DNA of 64,000 nucleotides from Cycas panzhihuaensis. Taxonomy: Eukaryota > Cycadophyta. Position numbers and translations under genes: made by a program. The notes under the pieces were generated by a model. That model searched no databases, was not told the origin of the DNA, and worked only from the letters and a program-made list of their open reading frames with translations. Below, one piece after another: positions 37,645 to 46,906 of this stretch (position 1 is its first letter; the number at the start of each line of letters is the position of its first letter). The DNA lies in NCBI GenBank assembly GCA_023213395.1, contig CM041465.1:60829741-60893740 (forward strand), given 5' to 3'.

Positions 37645-38460
37645 ATGGGAAAGTTAGTTTCTCTAGTAGCATTTAATGGGAATAACTTTAATGAAGTAAA
37701 TGTAAATATAGAACTAGTCCTAAAGGTTAAATAGATTTGGGTCATTACCAAATCTAAAGTTTCATTTATCACTTTAAATAAGAAAAAATAAATTTATAGT
37801 AAGGAGAAAAAATTCATAGCTTTTTGGTTGTTGAAGTTGTCTTTGGCTCTAGACTAGAGAGCTTTAGTTCACAAACTTAAAACCTTACATGAAATCTAGA
37901 TCAAGTTATGTGAGACATTTAAAGAAAAGAAAACTAATAGACATCTTACTCTCATAATAGAATTGTTAAATTTAAAGGTTAAAGATAAGAGTAATATTTA
38001 TGATTATCTAAATAAGATTACTAGTTTGAAGAATAGGTTGGAGGAAATAAAAGTAAACTCGATTAATAATGTACTACTTTTTGCCATTATTATATCAAAG
38101 TTACCTACTACATTCAGAACCTTCAAAACTATTTATAGGAGAGATGAGATTATGGAGGGTGAATCATTTTAGTAACTAAAAAACCTGATTCTAGTAGAGA
38201 ACACCAAGCTAAAGCATCATGGAATGCTTATTGGGTCGAGTTTAAATATAACTTTAGTTATAAAGATGTGAAGAAAGGATGTTGTTCAAGAGGGTAAGTC
38301 AGCACCAAAATAAGTGAATCATCTTGGGAGAAGAATAAGTTCATGGGTAAATATAATTGCTATAAGAAAGAGGGCCATAAAGAAAATAATTGTTAGTTCA
38401 AGAAGTGGGACAAGCACAAGGCTAACCAAGATGACAAAGGAAAGAATATTACAGATTAGC
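37645..38460 (+). pseudogene. C5 gag, broken
   Basis: Starts MGKLVSLVAFNGNNFNEV at 37645. The open segment 37963-38172 holds the UBN2 core: NIYDYLNKITSLKNRLEEIK, NNVLLFAIIISKLPTTF. A knuckle remnant NCYKKEGHKENNC near 38357-38395 lacks one Cys. About 900 bp of leader between primer site and gag contains repeated 'gttgatgaagt/ttgacaaagtt' phrases at about 37190-37470. Confidence 0.82.
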
Positions 38461-38499
38461 ATGTTTAGATATTGACATTATTGACAGTGATTGAGTCTA

Positions 38500-39580
38500 G
38501 TCAGAAAGATTATTAGATCTTAGACTTAGGTATATAAAAACACGTAACCTATCAGAGGCATAACTTTAATGCTTTTTATACAAATATAAGCGATGAAAAT
38601 ATAATTCTTAGAGATGCTCATATTCTTCCTGTAGAAGGAATCAATTCTATTTCACTTGGAAGGGGTAAATTCAATGGGGTGTACTATGTATCGACCATGG
38701 AGTTGAATCTTCTTTCTACTAAAAAATCTACAAAAAAGGTATTAAAATCAAGATTTATAATAATAGATGCATAGTTAAGGATCCCAAGAAGGATTTCTCT
38801 ATTGTTACCACTAGGAGAGTGTAGGATAATTTTTAGATGTTTGAGAAATTTAGAGCTCAAAAGGATTCTTATGCTTTTGTTATAAGTGTTGATAATAAGA
38901 GTAAGTTATGGCATGACTAACTAGGTCGTCTTAACTATAAAAGCATCAAATTGATGAAAAGATTACATATGGTAGCACGATTGCTATGTGTTGCTTATTC
39001 ATATGATATTTATGAAGGATGTGCATATGGAAAGCACCATCACTATCTATTTGCTAGAGATTATTCTTGGAGAGTAAAGGAGAAGCTGGAATTTTCCCAT
39101 ACAGACTTGATGGACCCATTATCTAATCCTTCTATTTTATATGCTCAATATATTTTTATTTTTTTAGATGATTTTAGCAAAAAAGCTTGGGTGCTCTTTT
39201 TAAAGAACAAGTTTGATATGTTTGATAAATTTTATGAGTGGAAAAATTATATTGAAAAAGAATGTGATAAGAAAATAAAAATATTAAGGAGCGATAATAA
39301 AAAGTAGTATGATAACAATACCTTTAAATAATTTTGCCTTGATCATAGTACCAAATGAGAGTTGACAATCATGTATACTCCACAAAAAAATACTATTATA
39401 GAAAGGAAAAATTATACCATGATGGAGGTGGCAAGGTGCATGGTGCATTTGAAAAACTTACTGCCAATGTTTTTGGGAGAAGCTATGTTAACAATTATTT
39501 ATATTTTAAATAGGGTCTCAATGAAGGTTTTTTATGGCATTACCTCTAAAGAATATTGGACCAGTTAGAAACCTTCCATT
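38500..39580 (+). pseudogene. C5 protease and N-terminal integrase, cut by X
   Basis: Protease remnant from about 38510 (YQILDLGI*KHVTYQ). Pre-integrase KLWHD*LGRLNYKSIKLMKR near 38905-38965. Integrase core is open at 38951-39307 (FIFLDDFSKKAWVLFLKNKF, IKILRSDNKK) and 39362-39568 (TIMYTPQKNTIIERKNYTMM, LLPMFLGEAM). It ends with KPS at 39575, next to TSD CCATT; the X LTR begins at 39581. Confidence 0.9.
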
Positions 39581-39806
39581 TATTGGAAAATAGACTTGTA
39601 ATGAGATAATATTCACAAACAGAAACAAACATACCTCCAAAGAATCGAATAATACCCTTAAGGTACCTCTATTATATTAAAAAAATATCATTACAATAGA
39701 TAATAATATGATACACTATGTTGTGTATTTATAATACATGTCAAGATAATGATAGTGGAACCCACTTGCATGTGGGACAAAACAAATATGCATTAATATT
39801 CTAACA
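39581..39806 (-). repeat. X 3' LTR
   Basis: 226 bp, starts TATTGGAAAATAGAC (partner TGTTAGAAAATAGAC), ends TTCTAACA. The adjacent ctcccccttaat at 39807-39818 is the minus-strand polypurine tract (ATTAAGGGGGAG). Confidence 0.92.
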
Positions 39807-39829
39807 CTCCCCCTTAATGCACATTTGGT

Positions 39830-40471
39830 TCACTTGTATTTGCAATGCTTTGTCCTTGGAAATGTCTTGCAAATGATGTCTTTAACTTGATTCTTGTCTT
39901 CAATCTTGTAGTGATGTCTTTGCTGTAGAATGATACCTTCATCTTAATTTTTATCTTCAATTTTGTACTGATGCCTTTGTAAGATGATATCCCTAGCTTG
40001 ATTTCCATCTTCAATTCTATAGTGATGATGTTGATGTAGCTGCTCTAAAAAGTGCAAATCCTGATTCTTTATTGCGGCTGGTCTAGTATGATTGTGATGA
40101 AGATCCTGTAAGTAACCATCTTCAAACAGAACTTGCTTGTCATCATTATCTTGTATAAGTTCTTGATCACCATGTACAACAATGATTTCTTTAACCTTTG
40201 GAGCGAAATCTTGATCAACTTGCATACTCTTTGAAATTGAATCAATGCTCAAAGTAGGAACATCATTCAAACTTGAATCAATACTTAAAGTAGGAATATC
40301 CTCAATATAATACTCATCCTTTATATGACCATCAGATTTATATTCAATTTCTCTTGAAATCATGATGTCATCTATATAAACCTTTATTAAGTCATCACTT
40401 TCAACATCTTTATCAGTAGCTGTAGTCTCATCAATACATTCAACCATCATTTCTTCATCTTGACATGTCAT
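39830..40471 (-). pseudogene. X ORF2: acidic protein with C-terminal tandem peptide repeats (one stop)
   Basis: Starts MTCQDEEMMVECIDE at 40471; open for 175 codons to a TAA at 39944-39946, then continues in the same frame to TGA at 39830, 213 codons in all. The N-terminal half is acidic with a duplicated phrase, DIPTLSIDSS and DVPTLSIDSI. The tail is three copies of a unit like QRHQYKIEDKNQ..DII from a DNA repeat of about 57 bp (about 39850-40025). The stop is at the Gln of the second unit (CAA to TAA). It contains VYIDDIMIS, which looks like the RT YxDD site, but no other RT motif is present. I do not recognise the family. Its start overlaps the ORF1 stop as ATGA. It lies in the place of pol and ends just before the 3' LTR. 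Confidence 0.6.
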
Positions 40472-40929
40472 TCATTAGTGTTGATGATATTTTCTTCATT
40501 CATTGTACCTGTACCATAACCATAACTAGCCTTAATTACCTTTTCAATCATTCGTTGTGTCTCTTCAGGAGTTTGTTCAAATACTTCCCTTAGAAAATCC
40601 TAAGCTTTTTTAGTAGTATTTGCATGTAGAATCATAGGAATGACAAAATGGTATTTGGAAAGAAGATCAACCTTATTGAATGTAGCACGAATGATAATGA
40701 ATGCCTTTCTATCTTTCTTATCAAGCATTTCCTTTTCTTCTTCATCCTTAGGGATGTCATATTCATTAGTAACAATCTTCCACAAACCTCTAGCTATGAA
40801 TAAACATCTCATTTTAATTGTCCAAAAGAAGCAGTCTTCACCATTACACTTAGGTACTAGAAGAAATGGATCCCTTAGGTAGCATTCATTCATTTCAAGA
40901 ATATACATAACCACATCATTATTCTCCAT
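40468..40929 (-). pseudogene. X ORF1: Copia gag-like protein (one stop)
   Basis: Starts MENNDVVMYILEMNECYL at 40929. It carries the N-terminal Copia gag block: PKCNGEDCFFWTIKMRCLFI, RGLWKIVTNEYDIP, KKDRKAFIIIRATFN. A TAG at 40600-40602 sits where gag normally has Trp (KKA*DFLREVFEQTPEE); the frame then runs to TGA at 40468. 153 codons, much shorter than a full gag, without zinc knuckle. The plus-strand frame 40640-40882 is a shadow. Confidence 0.75.
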
Positions 40930-42119
40930 AATTGTAAATGCTATTTCCTAACACCACATCCCCTTTTTCAATCAATAAACTCACTTATCATTAGTAACTT
41001 ACCTATTGATCACTCTCAACAAAATTTCTCATGTCTCATATCTCTCATATCATATCATTGCCTTATGCATTTCTCATATCTCCAAATAGTCACATGGAAT
41101 CCAAACACTCACTTCACTAAATCAATGTCTCATAAATCTCATAATGATCATACATACCATATGTTACTACCAATACACACACTTCACTTGATTGACCAAA
41201 ACACAACTCATTCCATTACACCACTCAACAATTTTGCTTCTTTGTAACTTAAATATCTTCAACAAAAACTCATCATTCTTTGCCCATTCAATCAATTAGA
41301 ACACATCATCAAACATGTATAATCTCATCCTTAAAACATGCCTAACAAATGCCCAGTCTTGTCATATAACCTCACATGTAACAAGCACCTCATTGCCTTA
41401 AATCACCATTTTTCTTATCCTCAAATTTGCCTTATCATGCCCATAAAGCTCCTTCGCATAAATCACATTCTAAGAAGCACTAAGTTGCCACATTCCATCC
41501 AACTCATTCGTGTAAACATATGTACTACCACTTCATCACCACACTATGTCATCATCACAATAGTTCTCTCATATAAATAAATGTAAGAAAACACTCAAAT
41601 TGCCATTAAACAATCACCATCATGCATCTCAAGTTACCAATAGTCACCCTCATCAACATGACTTAATGTCATATCACATCGCAAAGTACTCTCCCATGTA
41701 TAATACACATAAGAAAGCCTCAAATAGTCACCTCATCAATGCATTATATCATCAAAGTACTCTCATATAATCGCATGCTAAAGAGCATTATATCACTAAC
41801 ATGCCTCATAAACTCTCTCATGCACTTACATACAAGATAACTAATATTGCCAACTTCTTTATTTCACCATATACATGTCTCATCATCACAACCATGCCTC
41901 ATATCACTAATGAGTTAGGTATTCAAAGACATTCACAAGCATTGTTATATCACAAAGTTACCTCATATTGCAACATTACCCAACTTATGTAAATCACATG
42001 CAAGATAACACTATACCAATGATAAATGTCACTACTTTTTTGCTAATTAAGAGTGCAAAACACTTATATCACCTCATTACCATTGCCTCATTCATGTCAC
42101 CATATTAATATGAAACCCT
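40930..42119 (-). other. X leader: long G-poor (plus strand) asymmetric segment
   Basis: About 1.1 kb in which the plus strand is rich in C, A and T and poor in G, so the element's transcribed (minus) strand is purine-rich and C-poor. Short phrases such as 'ctcatatcac', 'catcaccac' and 'actctcatataa' recur irregularly. Plus-strand open frames at 41065, 41338 and 41801 are explained by the composition and show no domain. Confidence 0.6.
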
Positions 42120-42707
42120 TAAATTCCCAAAAACCTTATTTTTGAAAAAAATATAGTTAAAAAATACATAAAATATGGATGGAAATGATGGCCTCTGAAA
42201 TGCAATTCCAACGGTTTAGATGAAATTGAATTCTGATATTTAGATCAAAAGTTATGCCCCTTTTAAGAATTTCATAATTACAGTTTATAGAGACTATAAT
42301 AGTACCTTCTGATAAACTACAAATAACTTTTTACTCTAACCTATGATGAATCTCAAACCACTTCCATTAGAAAGTAAATTAAAAATTTCATAGAATAAAA
42401 AAAAAAATTGAGGTCATTTAGATACCTATAGCAAAGTTATGGCTCTTTGAAGCTGAGGTTGTAGATTTGTACAAAAAATACGGCGATGGAAAAAAAGTAG
42501 GCCGAAATTAATTCTGCTGCAATTTTTGCACTTTCACCCCCAAATCTATAGTGCGACCACTCAAATTTTATAGAACATGCTATTTCATCTCAATTTTATA
42601 GAACGAAAATTTCAACATTTATTCTCTCGAATATGCTTTCAACCCTTGATGGTGCCTCCCAAATCACCACTCCAATACCAAATAAAAACACCTCTCTCAA
42701 CCTAGGC
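42120..42707 (-). other. X leader segment shared with element B
   Basis: Colinear with B on both sides of its C3 insertion (22890-23164 and 30811-31137): 'gcctctgaaatgcaattcc', 'ctcaaaccacttccattaga', 'ggctctttgaagctgaggt', 'cgaccactcaaattttatag'. This allows the C3 target site in B to be read exactly. Confidence 0.8.
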
Positions 42708-42719
42708 GCTCTTATACCA
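42708..42719 (-). promoter_or_regulatory. X primer binding site
   Basis: GCTCTTATACCA on the plus strand, TGGTATAAGAGC on the minus strand: one mismatch to the tRNA-Met site, directly next to the LTR. Confidence 0.88.
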
Positions 42720-42900
42720 TGTTAGAAAATAGACCTGTAATAAGATGTTAACAAACAGAACAGAACACACTTCCATAGGATCGAATGATAACCTTAAGGT
42801 ACCTCTATTATATTAACAAAACATCATTACAACAGATAATAATATGATACACTATATTGTGTCTTTATAATACATGTCAAGATAGTAAGAGTGGAACCCA
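42720..42900 (-). repeat. X 5' LTR, first piece
   Basis: TGTTAGAAAATAGACC... matches 39581-39761; broken after GTGGAACCCA where Y is inserted. Confidence 0.92.
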
Positions 42901-43090
42901 ATAATTTGGAAGATCAGGCAGTGAATCCAATATCAAGATAAACGTATGCACATCGGGACTCTACTAGCTCAGATTCTTTATACCCTTTCTCAACGCATTT
43001 CTCAAAGCAGGTTTGAGTGAGCTTGTTGAAAAGATCAAACCTATACTCCATTTCCTACTCAGCCATATCAAAAATCTGCTCTTTATAGCA
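42901..43090 (-). pseudogene. Tim10-like pseudogene fragment (mitochondrial small Tim chaperone)
   Basis: The minus strand reads KEQIFDMAE*EMEYRFDLF, NKLTQTCFEKCVEKGYKES, EL. This is the N-terminal half of plant Tim10, a small twin-CX3C protein that escorts hydrophobic precursors across the mitochondrial intermembrane space. The first CX3C (CFEKC) is intact. The TAG after MAE is a likely C-to-T. After a frameshift, another frame gives C-I-R, then YW, LIFQIIG, matching the second-motif-to-C-terminus part (YW....L.GQLLG) and ending at the Y/X junction. The Met at 43066 or an upstream Met could be the original start. Clearly broken. The overlapping 82-residue frame at 42964-43212 is in another frame and I cannot assign it. 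Confidence 0.8.
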
Positions 43091-43570
43091 ATCGTGGATG
43101 AATGTTTATAAAATAGCTCTGAGAATGGTTTGACAAGCTTTACTGCTAAGAGACACCTCTCGTATGCTTTCGATCCTTGCGGTTTAAGCAATTGAACCAC
43201 GTCCTCTACCATCTCTGCCTCAACTTATAAACGCTTTCACCATCATCCTCTTTTCAGCAGTATTTTGTGAGGTTATCTTTCTTCGTTTTTTGCAGACCTG
43301 AGGATTTTGGCACCTCAATGATTCCATAAAGCGGTTTTTGCCCATCCATGCAAGCCTTTTAGCTGAATTTGCCTGTGTCTAACTGCTCATAGTCTCTAAA
43401 TCAGGATTGCCATTCTGCTTGGTATCCAAGCAACCTCCTCCGTTCACTGCTTCTCTACATCCCCATCCGTTTCTCCTCTGGGTGCCTGTCACTGCAACAA
43501 CCCCTTGGGACGGGTGCGTGGAAGATGCGACAGGGCAGGCAGGTGACGACAGTATTCAAATTTTGAATGC
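43091..43570 (-). other. GC-richer segment upstream of the Tim10 fragment, probably captured host DNA
   Basis: Clearly richer in G and C than the surrounding elements, especially 43430-43560. Minus-strand frames are interrupted (for example a short run MDGQKPLYGIIEVPKSSGLQ around 43290-43350). It could be the 5' UTR, an intron or the promoter of the captured Tim10 copy. No second gene is recognised. Confidence 0.4.
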
Positions 43571-45680
43571 CCCCATATATATATATTCCTTTTATTTTAT
43601 TAAAAAAAAAAAATTAAAGTAAATTCAATAAGAGTTGAATCCCGTTTGTAATATATAATAACAATACACAGCATTAACTTGAATCCAGTCTGCAATACAT
43701 TTTTTTTGGTGCGTTAGCGTTGCTTTTAGCATTGCCTTTCCAGCGTTACATTTAATAACAATATGCAAAGTTGAATCCCGATACATAATAACAATACGCA
43801 ACGGCATTACCATCCCCCATGCTAGTAGCCTGCACTGTAGGCTCAGCGCGCAGCTATATATTCATGTACGTTCTTTGTGTTCTACAGTGTCTACATCTAT
43901 TGCTGTCCCCTGTGTGTTCAAGCATTTGCATTAGTAGCCTTTATAGTATTAATATTCTTATTATATTCGTTCTTTACATTCTACAGCGTCTACGTCTATT
44001 GCTGCGTTAAGAGTGTTTCAGCTCCCTTAATAACACTGCCCTTTTATATTATATATATTATATTATTTAGACGTTTCCCGACGCCATAGCTATTAATATT
44101 TATTTTTTGTTATTTTTTAGCATAGCCATTTGGCAGCCGGCATTGCCGTTAGTAGAGCCATTATATTGGCAACTGATATAAAGTTTAATTAAAATTATAT
44201 ATATTACCTTTTCTTATATTGACGTTTTTTGCCGGTAGCCGTTTAAAAAAATTTAAAATTTGTTGTATGATTTTTTAAATCCGGAGTTTAAAAATTTTAA
44301 ATTCATTGTATTTTTTTCAAATCTGGGGTTTTAAGGGTTTAAGCTCCTGGCCCCTTGATTCTGTTAAGTTATCACATGACTTTAACAGTGTCAATTCATT
44401 TTTTCATAAAATTTCCTTTTATTTTAAAAAATTTTTCAATTTTCTATAGGATTATTGGCGTTTGTTTTGCCATAACTCCTCGCTGGAGCATTGGTTTCTG
44501 ACGAAACCACCTCCATTAGATCAAAAATTTTCTGTACACTAATTTTGACTGGTCATATGACCAATTTGGTGCCGATTTTACCTTGTTTTAGCCAATTTAA
44601 CGTCTGATATTTAAAATTTTAACCTTTTTCACACTTTTAACAAAATCACTTTTAAAACTAGCTGTAATTTATTACTGGTAAATTACTTTCTGCCTAGATT
44701 TCTTCTATAGAGATCTACTTTCAACAAACTTTAATACCCACTTCTTATTTTAATTTTTTGAATTTATTTTTGTTAGTATTTTAATCACTAAAAGTGGTAA
44801 TTTAGTTGTTTTTAACCTGTTTCTTAACATTTTACATAAAGACACCTGTTACCATTTTTGTTATAACTTTTCTATTTTGTATTAGATTTTAATTCCGTTA
44901 GCTTCATTGGGAAGCTGACTCAATTCTCTTCGATTTTTTATACATTTTGACATATTTTTCCTAATTTTTAAATCATTCAAAGTAGAGGTACTTTATTACT
45001 TTAAATTTGCTATTTTTACACATTTTTTAATATATTTTAAAAAAAAATTTCAATTGAAAGTACATTGAACAATTTTATAAATAATATTTGATCACCTTAT
45101 AGCATTCTATAAGTATTTTATTAGCATTTTGACCCCTTGCTCCTGTTTAGCCTCAAAACGAGGCCTGTACCTTTGATTCGCTAAAACTTGATTTCTAGGA
45201 ACCCGTTTTCAGAACGGTCAGTTCTGTTGGGTTCATATTTTGTTTCTCTTTATACTCCTAAAGTTTTATATCATTCTGATATCATTTAATATACTTTTAA
45301 ATCTCTCAAACCTAAGGTTATCATTCAAACTTTCTTTTAAGGAGCATATTAATTTTTTATTAAAAATTTCTTTATATTGTTATTTTTTCAAAGTGAAAAA
45401 TATTTTTATATATTTCATTTTCTATATTTTATATTATTATCAAGATAAAAGATCTTTATATATGCTCTTATATTCACTTCATCTCAAAGTTTATTTGAAA
45501 GGTGCACCTATATTGAAAAGTTCTTTTATCATTTAAAAAAAAAAAAAAAAGATTCTTTCCTTATTATGCCTAGTTGATTAACTTTCTAAAGGGCATTTGA
45601 AATCATATATATTCATTGATTTATTGATATTTTAACTTGTTAAAGCATGTTCATTCTACATACTAAAGTTGTTTGATAAA
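43571..45680 (+). other. Y leader, no recognised protein
   Basis: Starts with a short (TA)n and an A-run (about 43576-43615). Two direct copies of 'gttgaatcccg...taataacaatac' lie at 43634-43673 and 43771-43799, and two of 'tctacagygtctacrtctattgctg' at 43881-43904 and 43981-44004. From 44400 on it is a T-rich leader. The small frames at 43819-44089 and 45240-45536 show no domain. Confidence 0.5.
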
Positions 45681-46437
45681 ATGGCATAATTTCCCATTTT
45701 TAATGGCCATAACTTTTCACTATGGTATGACACCATGCAAACTTACTTTATTGAACATGATCTTTTGAAGTATTTATAACATGAATGTGACCTTAGCATT
45801 AAAGAAAATTTTAAAAAAGATAATGAAGTTTTAGGTTTATTATTTTGCACTATGACTGATGATGTTTTTTCACTGGTTTCTGAATTAACAACTTCTAAAT
45901 TAGTTTGGAATGTATTGATTTCTACTTATGGGAGAGATACCCTCCATGTATTTGATAAAATTTTTGATGAGCATGTGAGATAGGTAATAGAACAGGTAGA
46001 TCATGATGACAAAACCAATGAAGATTCAGATCAAATGCAGGACCACCTTGTTACATAAGGATTTGATCCTCCATTTGAGGGGGAGAATGAAGATGAATCT
46101 TATGACATAATGTAGAATGAATGTGATGATATAACAAAGAATGAACCTGATGATATGACAATTGTTCAAAGAATAAAGATTACAAAAGTTCAAGTTCAAA
46201 GCCTTCTTAATGTTCCAGTTGACAAAGTCAAAATTACAGCTATTCATTTATATTTAAATCAAGTTTCATCTACTTATAATTTTTTTACATCATTCCATGA
46301 TAAAGAGACATATGTGGCTATAAGGATAAGAATAATTGATAAAGATCAAGATCAGAATTTCAAAGTTTTTTTCAAGTATAAGTTCCATAAGTTCAAGGAA
46401 AAGATACAAGTGTTCGTGATGACATTAAGGGGGAGAA
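45681..46437 (+). pseudogene. Y gag, broken, followed directly by the polypurine tract
   Basis: Starts MA*FPIFNGHNFSLWYDTM at 45681. Continues YFIEHDLLKYL, KKDNEVLGLLFCTMTDDVFS, ELTTSKLVWNVLISTYGRD (Copia gag, UBN2 type). A second open stretch, 46155-46529, encodes KITAIHLYLNQVSSTYNFFT and RIRIIDKDQDQNFKVFFKYK. No protease or pol follows: ATTAAGGGGGAGAA at 46424-46437 is the polypurine tract. So Y's Copia part was gag-only. Confidence 0.75.
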
Positions 46438-46855
46438 TATTAGAGTGTAATGTCATCACTCAACCCTCTCTTACCTACCAGGATTGTGCACCTCAATTTA
46501 GACATGTGATGCTCAACATGTCAATGTAAGTTAAGGTAAGTTAATGTTAATTTGAGTTAGTTTATTTGAGTTAAGTTACATTATTTTATTATTAATTTGA
46601 ATTTAGGGGTTGAGGAGTTTCCCTCCTCCCCCAAAACTATTTATATTATGGGGTGTACAACCTTGGTGTCTTTAGACACCACCCTCATTTGAGAGATTTG
46701 TAATGCTCATTTCTGTTATAATGGATTGAACAACAATACTTTCATGTTTTATACTATTGTGATTGTGATACATTGATGTATTGATGCAATATTGGTTTAT
46801 GGTTATTTAATATATGTTCTGCCCTATTTTCCTGCTAGTATTATTGTTTCCATCA
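46438..46855 (+). repeat. Y 3' LTR
   Basis: TATTAGAGTGTAATG (TG decayed to TA) after the polypurine tract, ending TTTCCATCA at the junction with the X LTR. About 418 bp. No partner found in 42901-45680. Confidence 0.7.
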
Positions 46856-46901
46856 CCCACTTGTATGTGGGACAAAATAAATGTGCATTAATATTCCAAT
46901 A
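46856..46901 (-). repeat. X 5' LTR, second piece
   Basis: CCCACTTGTATGTGGGAC ... ATTCCAATA continues the X LTR after Y and matches 39758-39806; followed by TSD CCATT at 46902-46906. Confidence 0.9.
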
Positions 46902-46906
46902 CCATT

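Larger units (their letters stand above)
42901..46855 (+). mobile_element. Insert Y in the X LTR: gag-only Copia with 3' LTR and a captured Tim10 fragment
   Basis: The X LTR is interrupted after ...GGAACCCA (42900) and resumes as CCCACTTGTATG at 46856, giving ACCCA at both junctions (42896-42900, 46855-46859; one base shared with the LTR end). The right end is a plus-strand Copia 3' LTR (46438-46855) with polypurine tract and gag. The left end is not an LTR but antisense Tim10-like sequence reaching the junction. No 5' LTR or primer site was found. Either the 5' end was deleted and replaced, or the inserted DNA was chimeric. Confidence 0.7.
39581..46901 (-). mobile_element. Element X: non-autonomous Copia-like LTR element (minus strand)
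   Basis: 3' LTR 39581-39806; 5' LTR 42720-42900 continued at 46856-46901 after nested insert Y. Perfect TSD CCATT at 39576-39580 and 46902-46906. Primer site 42708-42719. Without Y it is about 3.4 kb. It encodes a gag-like ORF1 and a second ORF2, no protease, integrase or RT. It sits in the integrase of C5, whose reading resumes at 46907. The leader next to the primer site is shared with element B. Confidence 0.93.

Noticed and set aside
39814-40014. 66-codon minus-strand frame overlapping the ORF2 tail
   Set aside because: Alternative frame of the 57-bp repeat; the ORF2 frame joins the upstream 175-codon reading and ends just before the LTR.
41065-41992. Three plus-strand open frames of 60-80 codons
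   Set aside because: They lie in the G-poor X leader; composition removes stop codons, and there is no domain or conserved start.
42964-43212. 82-codon minus-strand frame overlapping the Tim10 fragment
   Set aside because: It is in another frame than the recognisable Tim10 residues, and I could not assign it; kept only as a remark.
43819-44089. Overlapping plus-strand frames in the Y leader
   Set aside because: They cover a local direct repeat of non-coding appearance, with no domain.
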